This document shows positions 23,392 through 35,159 of a stretch of DNA of 64,000 nt, one piece after another. Source of the DNA: Agelas oroides (taxonomy: Eukaryota; Porifera; Demospongiae; Agelasida; Agelasidae); assembly GCA_949130485.1 (NCBI GenBank), contig OX422184.1, positions 2,956,336 to 3,020,335 of the forward strand, in the 5' to 3' direction. Made by a program: the position numbers and the translations under genes. The notes under the pieces were generated by a model that had not been told where the DNA came from, made no database searches, and saw only the letters and a program-made list of their open reading frames with translations. Each line of letters starts with the position of its first letter. Position 1 is the first letter of the stretch.

Positions 23392-25745
23392 CTCTTGAAA
23401 ACCAGTCACACTATGAAGCCTATCAGCGAGCGTTACAGGAAGGGGCTGCAATCCCACTGAAGTATCTGAAAGTCCTCTTTTTTGGTCCCCCACGAACAGG
23501 AAAAACATCAATGAGACGTCGCTTGGTTGGAGAGATTCAGAACCTTGCAAATGAACCTGTTCAAGCAAGCACTGGTACAGCAGAAGTTCATGAAGTCATT
23601 GTCAAGAAGGTTACCATTTCAACGGCTGTTATCAAGAAGAGTACTGAGACTACCACAGAATATAAGTGGTCAAGTGTAAAAGTCTTGTGTGGTAAAGAGA
23701 AAAGCAATCATGAGACAGACTTGGATGAAGAATTGCAGATTCTCTACCAGTTTATTTGTGGAACAATTGAAGTGAGGTCACCTGTTCCTAATGAGGAAGG
23801 ACCCCAGGAGCACACTACTAAAAGGCCAAGTCTAGCTAGGGTGAAAAAAGAAAGTCCTACCCAAGCTCATTTACCCCCAAAAACTGACAATCAGGTGGCT
23901 TCTGATTCTCAGGAAGTCTTGTCAGTTGGAGGGCGAGGAGATAGACTCAGTCACAAACATATGAAAGAAATTGAAGAAGCATTTGAAGCTTTTAATAAAA
24001 TATTACGTACAGCTGGACAGGAACAGCTTCAGGATTTGCTTGAAGATTGGCTGGATAGAACTATTCTAATGAACATGGTTGACACAGGTGGCCAACCAGC
24101 ATTCCTTGAGATGCTTCCAGCCTTGACAATTGGCCCAGCACTCTATCTCATCTTCTTCAGGCTCGACCAAGAGCTGAAACAGAGCTATGAAGTGCAGTAT
24201 GGTAGAGACAATAAAAATGTTTTGTTAGATGATTCCTACACCAATGAACAAGTCATCTTTCAAGCCCTATCAAGCATAGCATGCTTCAACTGCACTACAC
24301 CAATAAAAGAGGGAATGCCTAACCCATCTCATGCTGCTGTGCTAATAGGCACATATAAGGATCAGCTTCGGGGTGATCCAGAAACTGTGAAAACTAAAAT
24401 TGAAGAAAAGGATAAGAAACTTAAAGAGACTCTTCCAGAGATTTTGAAATGTGATTTGAGATCATCCGAAAAATTCTTAAAGTCCTATTCTGAAGATCAG
24501 CTCATGTTTGCAGTTGATAACATGAATGGAGGTGAAGAAGAACTAACAGAAGTTCATAAACGGCTTGAGAAAGTAATCCAGCGAATGTATAAGCTTGACA
24601 ACAAATGGAAAATTCCAGCTTCGTGGCTTATGTTCAGCATATTCATTCGTAAGATGAACAAGCGTACATTGAGTTTGTCACAATGTCGTGAGATTGGAGC
24701 CAGACTGAACATGAGAGACACAGATGAAGCATTGTGGTTCCTACACCACTATGTTGGAATCTTGATGCACTTTTCTGATGTATCAGAGATCAAAGACATT
24801 GTGATCTGTGATCCTCAAGTTGTCTTTGACAGTGTCACATCTCTGATTATGGATAGTTTCACATTTGACAATATGGAGGAGAGAGCTGAAAAATTCCGAA
24901 AAACTGGCCAGTTCAGGTATACAGACATTGAGAACATTGCAGTTGACCCAAAAAGGGACAGCCTTTCTCCTCAACAACTTGTCGGGCTCCTTGAGCACCT
25001 TAACATCATAGCACCTCTCAGATGCCACCTTCCGCAATCAAATACACCCACTCCTGGACTAAGTCCACAATCTGATGCACACCAAGAGCAGATATACTTC
25101 ATGCCTGCTGTGCTCAAACATGCCAAAGAAGAAGAACTGCACATGGAGCACAGTTCCACAGATTTGGTCCCTCTCATAATTCGTTTTACGTGTGGCTTTG
25201 TACCTGTTGGTGTGTTCTGTGCCATGATAGCCAGCCTTGTTACCCAAGAGGACACTCTTGGGTGGGAACTTCTGGAACCAAGTGAACATGATCATCATAT
25301 TTTATGCAAGAACAAAGTCACATTTCGAATGGATTTTGCCTATGACATAACTCTGGTATCAAGGCCAAAGTGGTATGAAATTCACGTTATTTGTGACCCA
25401 GAGTCTACTCCATTCAAGACATCAGGACAGGTCAGCCAAGAAGTTGTAGACACTGTCTGTGACACTCTTGACAAAGTGATCTCCAAGATGAGGTACGAAC
25501 GTTTGACTTCTTTCCATTCTAATGAAACACTCTATGAACTGGGTTTCAAATGCTCAAAACATCCCAATGATGATCACTTGGTCATCAACAGACCAGTGCC
25601 AATGAAAGGAGTTAAAGCTTCATCACAGTCTGCAAAGTTTCTCTGGTTAAACTACTCTGAAAAAAAGTCCATAATGTTTTGTCTTGGAAAAGGGATAGCA
25701 ATTGCCCTTCCGTCTTCAGCTCAGTATCTTGACTGGTTTGAGAAA
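23392..25745 (+). CDS. Gene A exon: Roc-COR (ROCO-type) GTPase
   Basis: A long exon of 785 codons (phase 1 in, phase 0 out), ending CTGGTTTGAGAAA|gtaagt; beyond that the open frame is intronic. G1/P-loop GPPRTGKTS at exon residues 32-40, G3 DTGGQP at 231-236 and G4 GTYKDQ at 320-325 identify a Ras-like GTPase of the Roc type. The COR-like part follows (KWKIPASWLMFSIFIRKMN, then the LHHYVGILMHFSDV and ICDPQVVFD segments). A C-terminal region (PLIIRFTCGFVPVGVFCAMI) is typical of sponge Roc-COR proteins. A roughly 190-residue insertion, partly low-complexity, separates G1 from G3. Roc-COR proteins are dimeric nucleotide-dependent switches. No kinase or LRR domain is visible, so this differs from LRRK-type ROCO proteins. 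Confidence 0.85.
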
Positions 25746-26624
25746 GTAAGTCAATTTGGGGCAAGCCTGAGCAAGCCCCATGCTTGTGATGACAATGGCT
25801 ATGATATACCATGTAGCTGGAATTATTGGTGGGGAGTAAATTGGCGGTTTTTGAGTGTACCGCCAATTAATTTTGTGGGTAGATCTTTTCACAGAGTGGC
25901 TAATTTTAGAGGCCTGCATATACAGTACATGTATATACTTACAAGTCTTACAAACCAAAGGTCACTAGCTGTTATTGTACAAGAAAATGTAGGACACAGT
26001 ACCTTGTACACACTCCTGGCTGTTTATTCAACAGCTAACTGCTGCAATAAAGTACAAATAACTCATACCCTGCAGAATGATACACTTCACGCTGATAGCA
26101 AAATACCAACTGTGTAATAAGAAACATGTAATTCTGGGTTTTGCAGAGCACTTCTGTGTGTAGTGTGACCCCTGCATGTAGCATGACCTTACAAAGTATG
26201 GTAAACTATATTGAACAGCATTCAGGAAGCATTGCACTCTCGAGAAGACTCATGCTCCATTGTTGAGATGATTGTTTTGGTGACATGATTCAGTATCGAG
26301 TAAACAACTAACCATACAGCATTTGCAAGTAACCTGCAGCTAAATGTAACTAACCTGAAAATGCAACTAACCCAAACTTTTTTGCCCTGGAGTTTGTCCT
26401 CATACCCAAGGACCCTCTGCTTAAAACAGTCACAGAGGAGGATGTGTGTGTGTGTGTGTGTACGCAGAAATATATTTATAATTATGATAAGCACAGGAAG
26501 TGTAATCAGGCCCTTTCTAATTTTGGAGTGTGTGGGACCACTCCATGTATATGGTGCCTGTCCAGGTATATAAGTTGTGTTTCAGTGCATGTGTACTGCC
26601 TATGTTATATGTTAGCCTACAGAG
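25746..26624. other. Intron of gene A
   Basis: It begins at a Helitron-5'-like fragment (GGGGCAAGCCTGAGCAAGCC at about 25758) just past the donor. No gene is supported in the remainder. Confidence 0.5.
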
Positions 26625-26801
26625 CCCCCAAAGAAGGAAATGGAGAAGGAGAAAAGGCAGGAAAGGGAGAGGAAATATAAGGAGAGGGATAAAAAGAGAG
26701 AGGGGGAGAGAGACACAGAGAGGAGAAAGAAGGAGCATAAGCACAAACACCACAGGTCTCATACGAAGTCCCACAAGCACAAGCAATCAAGATCAACATC
26801 C
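26625..26801 (+). CDS. Gene A exon: Lys/Arg/Glu-rich linker
   Basis: A 59-codon phase 0-0 exon. The acceptor is taken as acagag because only that choice keeps phase. Content is almost all charged (EKEKRQERERKYKERDKKRE) and then His/Lys/Ser (HKHKHHRSHTKSHKHK). It probably forms a charged helix or nuclear-localisation-like linker. Confidence 0.6.
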
Positions 26802-26868
26802 GTAAGAGCTAGAATAATAGATATGTAACAATATGTGCTCTGATACAATTTGATATGTAACAATGTAA

Positions 26869-27553
26869 CTAGAAAATGTAGAACATTGTGGGGGCGAGCC
26901 TGAGCAAGCTGATACAGGAACGTAACAGTGTTATATCACTGATGTAACACATCAAGTCAAGCATCTTCCTACATGTACATCCATTCACCATTCACTGGGG
27001 GTTTTAAAAGTGATTTTGAAAAAAAAGTCAAATGAAAAGACATATGCTATGCATATATATATACACAATCATAATGCATAACAGTGCCAGGGGCCGAGAT
27101 AAATGTTTGATGCATATGCCAGTCGTTTCTCCAGCCAGGGCAGCTACTGTAGCTACACATGCATGGACTAAGCTTCACGCTCAAATCACGAGCTGAGTCT
27201 CCGGCGTGTATGAGTGCTGTTTATGCACGGGCTTTTACCCAAAGTGACTTCAACCATCGTCCATAATTTACACCGTTGTGAGCACCCTGCTGTTGAAAGT
27301 CCGTAGCTGTACAAAACCACGATTAAGTTGCCATGCGTGCTTCAACTTCAGTCGTCTTTGCTTCATGTCGCCGACGCTGCACTCTGGCTGTAGCCTTCAT
27401 CTACCGAGTACACGAGGACGTTCAAAGCTTCGTAACGCGTTAAATTAAAATTTACGGTATATGGCCACAAGCAAACCGACAGACAGACAGACATACACAC
27501 GCACGTGCGCAATGCAGTCCCGCTAGTGTGGGGCTCGCTCAGGCTCGCCCCAA
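26869..27553 (-). mobile_element. Helitron deletion derivative with ORF remnant
   Basis: In reverse orientation: 5' TTGGGGCGAGCCTGAGCGAG, the CGGCCATATACCGTAAATTT leader, an ORF remnant around 27360-27420 resembling the Helitron Arg-rich start, then the 3' end running to TTTTCTAG followed by T. 685 bp, close in size to 12218-12905. Confidence 0.75.
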
Positions 27554-27664
27554 TAATAAGTGCTCTGTTAGTTGAGGATCAAATATCATAACTTCAGTCA
27601 CTAGCATGTATACATCTCCATATAGATAATTCCATGATGATAATCATTTCATGGTAATGTCCAG

Positions 27665-27814
27665 GTATACTCTGGATCAGAAGATGAAGGTGCATCACAA
27701 GCGCGAAGGAAGTCCCACAAGCATAGCCGGAAGTGCATACCCCACTCTCCCTCCAGTGACTCCTCTCACTCCTCAGAATCAGAGCGTGACACAAAGAGGA
27801 AGAAATACAAGAAG
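27665..27814 (+). CDS. Gene A exon: Ser/His/Lys-rich duplicated exon, copy 1
   Basis: A 50-codon phase 0-0 exon between aatgtccag and gtaaaa. Contains SGSEDEGASQARRKSHKHSR and SSDSSHSSESERDTKRKKYK, with possible phosphorylation and SR-like character. Copy 2 lies 800 bp downstream. Confidence 0.65.
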
Positions 27815-28117
27815 GTAAAATCACATCATTGGTGTAGAAACTGCATGTATAGAAATTAACAACATCCTAACTAAAGACACTGAAAGATGTAGTTGCTAAG
27901 TGATAGCTGTGAATAATGGTCACTTTAGCCATAAACTATGCTGCACTTGTCTCACTTCAACAGAATGGGGTGCATTATTTGTAGGTTATGAAGAAAGAGG
28001 ATCACTTTGATCAAAGCAGTTACTAAATTATGTCCACATAAGTGGCTAAATCTTTGAAATGTGCTGGACATTATCCAGCACATTGCATCTTATGCAATAT
28101 GTTCCTTAGGTAGAGGG

Positions 28118-28296
28118 TTTGCTGGAGTCATCAGGCAAATGTATTCTTAAGTTGAGAGTTTGCTGGATGTCATCCGGCAAATGTATTCTTAAGTTGAGTT
28201 TGCTGGATGTCATCTGGCAAATGTGTGATAGTTTGCTACTTGTCGCCTAGCAAATGTGTTCTTCAGTTGGAGTTTGCTGGACGTCATCCGACAACT
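28118..28296. repeat. Intronic tandem repeat, about 50-56 bp unit
   Basis: Four to five diverged units built on GTTTGCTGGATGTCATCCGG followed by CAAATGTATTCTTAAGTTG, located between the two duplicated exons. Confidence 0.7.
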
Positions 28297-28464
28297 TTAA
28301 GTGTAGATGACAATGAAAATTTGGTTATAATTTCTATGTTTACAGGGGCACTTCACTTTTAATGTCTTGTTTAGTTAAGATGTTGTTAATTGCAGATATC
28401 ATGTATGCACAAGTTGTACCAAGCAAAATATTAATAATGATAACCATTGCATGGTAATGTCCAG

Positions 28465-28614
28465 GTATCCTCTGGGTCAGAAGATGAAGGTGCATCACGA
28501 GCGCGAAGGAAGTCCCACAAGCATAGCCAAAAGTGCAAACCCCACTCTCCCTCCAGTGACTCCTCTCACTCCTCAGAATCAGAGCATGACACAAAGAGGA
28601 AGAAACACAGGAAG
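28465..28614 (+). CDS. Gene A exon: Ser/His/Lys-rich duplicated exon, copy 2
   Basis: A 50-codon phase 0-0 exon nearly identical to 27665-27814, including about 35 bp of upstream and 30 bp of downstream intron. The changes keep the frame open and the charge pattern (for example Q to R and Y to H), so both copies may be used together or alternatively. Confidence 0.65.
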
Positions 28615-30036
28615 GTAGAATCACATCATTGGTGTAGAAACTGCAGATAGCATTGTACTACATTACACAATAGCTAGCAGGATGGGGTGAGTGTGAGTGA
28701 GCCCCACACTTGTGATGAAAACAGACTGGAAAATTGTCTATATATATGTATATACAGGTATGTGTGTATTCTGTAATATCCATTCTGCCCTATTTGTGCA
28801 TGATGCAGTATTTCCACGTTTATGTTTCATGATTGTGGGAATCGGAGGACAGAAAGGCTGAGGTGCAGAAACCAATGTCGTAGGGATTGTCAGGCTGCTG
28901 AAAGCACTCAACAAGGGGAGGCATGGTGGGGCGAGCCTGAGCAAGAAGTGCAGAGCAGCGTTCAAGTACCGATCATCAGTTTTTTTCAGTTCAGTGTTGA
29001 GGTCTCCAGATGTCCATTGCTTGCAACACACCTGAAATCAACTTTGTGTACATGTCCCTATACCATTCTTTCACTACTGAGTACAGGCATATGGTACAGA
29101 TAAACTGTTTGTGAGCACAGAACTACCTAAAGCAAACATCAGTGTGACTCTTCTTGTCAGAGCTTGTTAATGTGATTAAGGACCTAGATTGATGGCAGCT
29201 GACCCAGTCACCCAGTGATTTAATGATAGCTTGTGCACATTTAGGAATTCTATAACCAAACACATTTGTGGTATAGAGGAAGTGATAAAAAAACACACCA
29301 GGTATTTTCGAACGGCATTCCTCTCTCCTAAAACAAAAGAACAACAAAGGTTATACTTCAGTACCATGAAACTCATACCTAGCCCTATTACTGTGCCTGC
29401 GTGCTATAGGTGTAAGCTCCATAGTAGTAAAGTGTAAACCACCAGTCTTTGCTTCAGGAGAGAGGAATGCCTTCCAAAAATACCTGTGTTTATTTTTCAA
29501 TCACTTCCTCTATAGCTAACGATGTCATCTGCACTTGTATATTGAAAATCTGCTGTGAGATGGAAGTGTTACACGAAGGTTCTGTTACATAACAGATGCA
29601 CTCACTCATGTTTGCCTCACAATGCACTGCATTCCCCTTGTCTTGAAATAGTGCAGGTGATAAAATCTGGAAACTCAGGGTGGCCTGCAAGTGCTAACAA
29701 ATCAATGACTGCTATGTACATGTATTATGCAGGAGCCCCAAGCAGAATCATGCTGTCTATAGCATGGCGAAACTTAGTCGGTTATTCACATTTCAAAATT
29801 ATTGTCAAATTTACACATGAAGGAGACTATAGATTACAGTGCCATTGCATATTCTGTAACACCATGATTTTCAGTTGGTGGACCTTAATGCAACCTACAC
29901 TAGTTTCAGAAACTACATGAGCACTTTTCATGATCCTCTCTAAAACCACACAGTATTATGCTTTGCTCAAACAGAACTGCAATTTACTGTAACTTCATGA
30001 TGAGTATGCTGTCATTTTTATCTTCTCTCCCAATAG
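28615..30036. other. Intron of gene A with decayed Helitron ends
   Basis: Helitron-end fragments occur at about 28682-28720 and 28925-28945. Open frames in both directions at 29120-29920 have no recognisable content. Confidence 0.4.
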
Positions 30037-30063
30037 AAATCTAAGAAGAAGTATCACTATTCT
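30037..30063 (+). CDS. Gene A micro-exon KSKKKYHYS
   Basis: A 27-bp phase 0-0 exon between a pyrimidine-rich acceptor (cttctctcccaatag) and a strong donor gtaagc. It continues the basic linker. Confidence 0.5.
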
Positions 30064-30191
30064 GTAAGCTATGATACCACAACATTTGACATTAAAACGA
30101 CCACATACGTAATATCATAGGATATATTTGTATGACAGTAAGTACAGTCATACACTGGTACTTACTTACTTACTCTAACCCCTGCATGTAG

Positions 30192-30284
30192 TCATCTTCA
30201 TCAGACTCTGAAGGAGAACGCAGGAGCTCTCATTTGGCAAAGCACAAAGAGGGGCACCCCTCCCCCCTGTTCAAGAAACATAAG
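30192..30284 (+). CDS. Gene A exon: Ser/Lys/His-rich linker
   Basis: A 31-codon phase 0-0 exon between gcatgtag and gtacac, encoding SSSSDSEGERRSSHLAKHKE and a Pro/Lys tail. Same composition as the neighbouring linker exons. Confidence 0.55.
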
Positions 30285-30344
30285 GTACACAGACACTACT
30301 TTGAACTTGTGTTATGAATCTAGTTAGAACTCATAACATCCTTA

Positions 30345-30440
30345 ATAAGAGCTACGGCAGATTGCAGTTCCATTTGAGCCCAGGACTTTTCGTTTCAGAG
30401 AGTAAATGCCTTACCATTGGGCCATAGTGTACACCCATCA
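30345..30440 (-). repeat. Possible tRNA-derived SINE head
   Basis: On the - strand a TGGCCCAATGGTAAGGCA stretch resembles a pol III A box and D arm, followed by a B-box-like GGGCTCAAATGGA. The acceptor and T stems do not pair well, so it is not a functional tRNA. Confidence 0.3.
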
Positions 30441-30703
30441 GATTCTAGTTACAGCTAAAAGCTTTTATTGGTAGGCTAGGCATTGTTTTGCTACTCCACA
30501 CCAGTATAAGAGTAACTGTAAAATGCTAACATGGAGACCATCTAGAGTTTTGCCGTTTATATTACTTGAATCCTATATTTTGCATGTTGGGGTGTAATTA
30601 CACTGCGCTGCATAACCCTTTATCTTGTATGTTGGGGTGTAACCATTATGTACAATCACATGTGTGATTTCGATAATGCAGTTGTCTTGCTCTATTTTTG
30701 TAG

Positions 30704-30743
30704 GCTGCAAAAATGTCTCCTGCGCCATCTGTCTCAATACCTG
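30704..30743 (+). CDS. Gene A linker exon, phase 0 to 1
   Basis: Between tatttttgtag and gtaagg, encoding AAKMSPAPSVSIP. It switches the phase from 0 to 1, as needed by the downstream Death domain exon. Confidence 0.5.
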
Positions 30744-30982
30744 GTAAGGGCACCTCTCATGGCATGCATATTAGTTGGTAGTTTGGTTTAACCTTGTTAA
30801 TATTTAGCATCAAGGCAGCAAACTCAGCCTCGAATTGACCATAGTGCTACTGTATCTGTTGATTCTGTTTACAGATGGTATAGCAGTAAAGTATTTAGAA
30901 CAATTATGTAGACATACCAATGTAGTTTTGAATGTGCTTAAGCTACATAAATTGAGACGTTTTCTAAACTACTTTAATTATA

Positions 30983-31618
30983 TGTGACCCGCTGAGCGAA
31001 AACACTTTGCGCAAATATTGAATTTGAATTACAGGCAATTTTATCCGTACAGGTCGTTTCCCAGCTAAACTCAGATTATTACACCAACGTGTCACAGGGG
31101 GCTTGGACTGGGTCATACTGGATTATGAAGCCCGGCTCTGCTACTATAAAGACAATATAAGCTCGAACTCACAGGCAGGCCAGTTAAATATGGAAACACG
31201 TTGCTATGGACAGCTTGCTCGCGTTTTTCAAAACACACGATTGTACCAGCTTCCAGTCTGTATACGGTTGTCTTTCTGTCCATAGACACAACGTAAGCCC
31301 CCGCTTTTATAACCGCTGTCTTTCCCAACTGTCTTTGCCGACTTCTAAGCTGCTTTTTTTCAAGAACACGTGTAAATTTACGTAACACGATAGTATACGG
31401 AGACATTAAAATTTACCGTAGCAACGTAAAAACATTGCGTTTTCTCGAAAAGTTGCGTTCCGCATCCACTACGCATTTCGCTCTGTAGCTCGGGAACCAA
31501 GCAACCAATCGCTTCCATTTTTTTATGCCGCACAATTACACATTGGTATACCGATTTCCGGTCTTATCTCGATTTTCATAAAATGTGCAATGTGCCGGGT
31601 TTTCGCTCAGCGGGTCAC
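30983..31618. mobile_element. TA-flanked element with GTGACCCGCTGAGCG ends
   Basis: TGTGACCCGCTGAGCGAAAA on the left is mirrored by TTTTCGCTCAGCGGGTCACA on the right, with TA on both sides. About 636 bp and non-coding. Confidence 0.75.
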
Positions 31619-33773
31619 ATATGGTCTCAGCTTTCAACTATGGAGCCTTTCAATGTACCACATCTCATATCCATTTACAACTTATTCACTTTTTGGGGTA
31701 CCTTACACTGGGCCATTTCTCTTGGTAAAAGTGGTGTGCTGCAAGGTACATGTGTATGCACGCAATGGCTTGGGTGGTCTGGGGGCATGCCCCCACCCCC
31801 AGGAGAATTGTTACAATTGGATACTCGAAGATCACTTTTAAGGCCAAATGCCAGTCTTACCTGTGTTTGTTGGCAAGCATGATTTGACTTGCTGCATGTC
31901 CACATGGAAATATCAGTTGCAGATGTGGGTAAACTTAGTTGCGTGTAGATGTCGGTCAAAAGGCACATCAACTGACAATTTCCGCCTCAGATATGTATGC
32001 TTTTTGTGACAATTCTGTTTGTGCAAGAGGAAAGGCAGGCCTCAGTCACCAGGTCGCCAGTGGCATAACCAGCAATTATGAAAGGGAGTTTCTAGTGCAT
32101 GTGCAGTGCATGACAAATTTTTTTAATTTCACTGTTTAGCTGGAAGTACTCAAGTCCAATTCTAATGACGACAGTCTGGAGAGTCATTATTCATCTTATT
32201 TTTTCATGTTGAAACTGACCATGAAATAGGGAAAATATGGTACAGCAGGCTCCCAATAGCTCAGTAAGCTAATACTAAAGGTCATAAGCAGAAAACGAAT
32301 AATGCGAATGCTTAAGTACACAGTGTTTCTAATGCAAAGTTTAACTAGTCAAATAGAGTCATGACGCATGTAATTAGCTGGTAAACTATTCCACAGTCCA
32401 GTAACACCAGTAATACTTCGGCATATGCTGAACCTGGATCTAGCTTGCTATCACAAACTAGTAGTATGTAACTAGGAATACAAATGTGCAGGGTGTTTGC
32501 CTTGTACACACGAGTTGGTATCATATGAAGTTGTGGGGGGGGGAACGAATCTGTGTGAAGATGGCAAAGATTTCGCATGAAGTGTACAAAGACTGCATCA
32601 GCAGGTGGTGCATCCCTCACCGAAAAATTTTCCCTATTTCATGGTCAATTTTCCCTATTTCATGGTCAGTTTCAACATGAAAAAATGCTTCTGCGCCCTA
32701 GTATGATCGCACATCTGGCTTAGCATTCACAATTGTCCACGTGATCAAGCAACTATGTATGTACGTATGTATCTGTCATACTTTAATTGGCGTGGGCAGT
32801 TGGCACATGCACACAGGCATTGTACATACATACATGCATACATACATACACACATACATACAAATGTGAACTGACTACACTGTGCAATTATCAGCCTCAC
32901 ACTAAGGTGCTTGGCAATCACATCCCTGGACCAAAGCTTAACGATCTGATTGGTCCGTTCATAGCAACGGAATGCAACCACTAAAAACAAAAGATTCGTA
33001 TAGTTTAACTCATGCTGAATACTGTTTCCAGTTGTCGTCAAGGTAAATTTCAATGCATTTTGAGCTATGTGCACTCCTCAGATTAAATCACTTGTTTCTT
33101 AGGCCACATACTTTGTGTACAGTCAGTTCTAGCTGAGGAAGCTCCAAGGGCTAAAATGTTCTATATGTCTTTGTGAAGCAAATACTAGCTACATTTATAT
33201 ATGCTCAAAAGTTTGTTGAATTTGATTGTAGAACATGGTAATGAGGCTATACTGTATTTTGTACCATTATTCATTGCATAAATAGACACACCTTGTAAAC
33301 AATGTGGTAAATTGTATTGTCTTAAACCATTGTTTTAGGAAAACACAGCAGCAGTTTACACACAAACTACGACAAATTAGGTAGCTATCAACAAAATCTT
33401 TGAGACTGTTGAGATAGATCTGCTTTGTTCTGCTCTTTACCTGCCACCTCAACCGCTAAACATTAGTAAATTACTGCTCGATGCAACTTGAGCTGTAATT
33501 TTGTCTCCTCTTTCCAGAAAATGGTCTCAATGGTTCCCCTTTGGTGATTCAGACATGCAATTCACTAATAGCAGCAACACAAGTACAGATTAAGGGCAAA
33601 AGTAGCAACCACTAACCCAAAAGGCTTACTCATGGCAGCCATTTGTAAACTTGCATACAATATTTCCACATGCTTATTATCATGTCACAACAAATTTTTT
33701 GAGGCTGACTTAGCTGTTCTGAGTATTTGCACATGTAACTGTGTAGTATACCTAATACTCTTGGATTGTATAG
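31619..33773. other. Intron of gene A
   Basis: Contains the inverted-repeat element 32198-32687 and a TACA/CATA-rich stretch around 32755-32865. No exon is supported. A candidate acceptor at 33520 leads to no in-phase donor. Confidence 0.4.
32198..32687. mobile_element. Inverted-repeat element
   Basis: TTTTTTCATGTTGAAACTGA and CCATGAAATAGGGAAAAT on the left are mirrored at 32624-32687. The right arm carries a tandem duplication of TTTTCCCTATTTCATGGTCA. Confidence 0.65.
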
Positions 33774-33806
33774 GAAATGAAACTGAAGAGACAGACTATG
33801 GCACAG
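33774..33806 (+). CDS. Gene A acidic linker exon (tentative)
   Basis: An 11-codon phase 1-1 exon (ttgtatag ... acag|gtgggt) reading NETEETDYGT. Small size and a weak donor make it tentative. Confidence 0.35.
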
Positions 33807-33861
33807 GTGGGTATACTAGTATTAAGTGTGTAAGAAACAAACTTGTACTTATAAACATATA

Positions 33862-34390
33862 CCGTAAGTTCCTGAAAATACCCCCCCTTTGAGCAAACGC
33901 CCTCCCCCCTCTTTAACCCCAAAGTTCTTGCATAGGGATTTTTCCTGTGTGTAAACGCCCTGTATTGAGTGTCTGGGCATGCTTTTAGTGAGCTTTTGGT
34001 TTAGCTCCGTTGTCGACTGTATTCGGAAACATGTACGCACAAATTACTATATATAGCCTCGTTCTCTGGCCACCGCCAAGTTAATGTTGCTCGCTCTGGG
34101 AATACGAACTTACGCGGGGTCGTCCCTTGTCACCACTGACGATGCAAGTTGCTTCGACGCCTCTTGGCTTAGTATGAACACAAGCGCCGCTGATTTCCTG
34201 TAGTACACGTTCATCAAAGCTGCCGTTCTTCCAGAAAGCCGCAGCAGTCATCTTGATAGTCGACTTCGCGAGGAACGAAGGGAGGGGCGTATGCACGAGA
34301 CGAATTGAATATTCGAGCAAACGCCCCCTCCCCACTTTTGCCTCAAAGTGGTGTGCAAAAAAGGGGGGGCCTATTTTCGGGAGCCTACGG
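33862..34390. mobile_element. TA-flanked MITE, CCGTAAG family
   Basis: Ends CCGTAAGTTCCTGAAAATAC and GTATTTTCGGGAGCCTACGG-type (C-rich and G-rich arms), TA on both sides. Shares internal sequence with 1411-1950, so its short open frames are repeat-derived. Confidence 0.65.
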
Positions 34391-34782
34391 TACAGTATAT
34401 TGTACAATTGCTACCTGCATGCATGCATGAATGCAGCACAGGTATAGAGCTTTTTCATGTGATATCACCTTTGAGGATACAAAGGAAAACAGAAAAAACC
34501 TGCCATGTTGGCATTCAAGGAAATAGCAGCTTCTATGGTGACCTTGACGAATGGAAAGATGTGTTTCTAGTATGTGTTGAATCAGACAAATTACCACTGC
34601 TATAGATATAGATACAAGTTAAAACAGCTGTGTAAATATTTACCTGTGGGATTTTCAATCGATATTGTGTACTGTACATGCTATACACCAAGATGGCAGC
34701 TCAAGATTAGTATAATTAAGATCACAATCTATTCCATTGCCAGAGTATTTGTATTATGTAGCTGTGTAGTATACTTATATAG

Positions 34783-34809
34783 GTAATGTAGCTGATGAGA
34801 ATGCTCAAG
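34783..34809 (+). CDS. Gene A linker micro-exon (tentative)
   Basis: A 9-codon phase 1-1 exon (cttatatag ... caag|gtgtca) reading NVADENAQ. Supported only by phase and splice dinucleotides. Confidence 0.3.
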
Positions 34810-35159
34810 GTGTCATAGCACCGGACACATAATAGACCTCTCTTGTCTCATGTATCTTGCATGAGACACACGCATTTACTTGTCATCTCACACTCACAAA
34901 ATACGCACAAGCAAATCTCATGCTACTTTGACAGAACGTCCAGGTCTAATTCCACAGCTTCGATTCTCATTCTGCTAGCAGCGTTGAAAATCATTCACAG
35001 GCCACAAGAATGGTCATGCTGCTGCATGGGATGTAAACAGCCTTACAATCTGACTGATTTACATAAGAATAAACCTGAGAGCTGTTCTCTGACCTTTTCG
35101 AAATACGGCCTGGACTATTTGGCTATTATGTGCTATATCTTCATTTTGTTTTCATGCAG

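Noticed and set aside
28080-28300. CRISPR-like array
   Set aside because: Direct repeats of about 50 bp without unique spacers; it is a diverged tandem repeat in a eukaryotic intron.
30345-30440. Functional tRNA gene on the - strand
   Set aside because: A-box-like and B-box-like motifs are present but acceptor and T stems do not pair; kept only as a possible SINE head.
33520-33590. Candidate gene A exon after cctctttccag
   Set aside because: The only donor (cacaa|gtacag) leaves in phase 0, incompatible with the following phase 1 exons.
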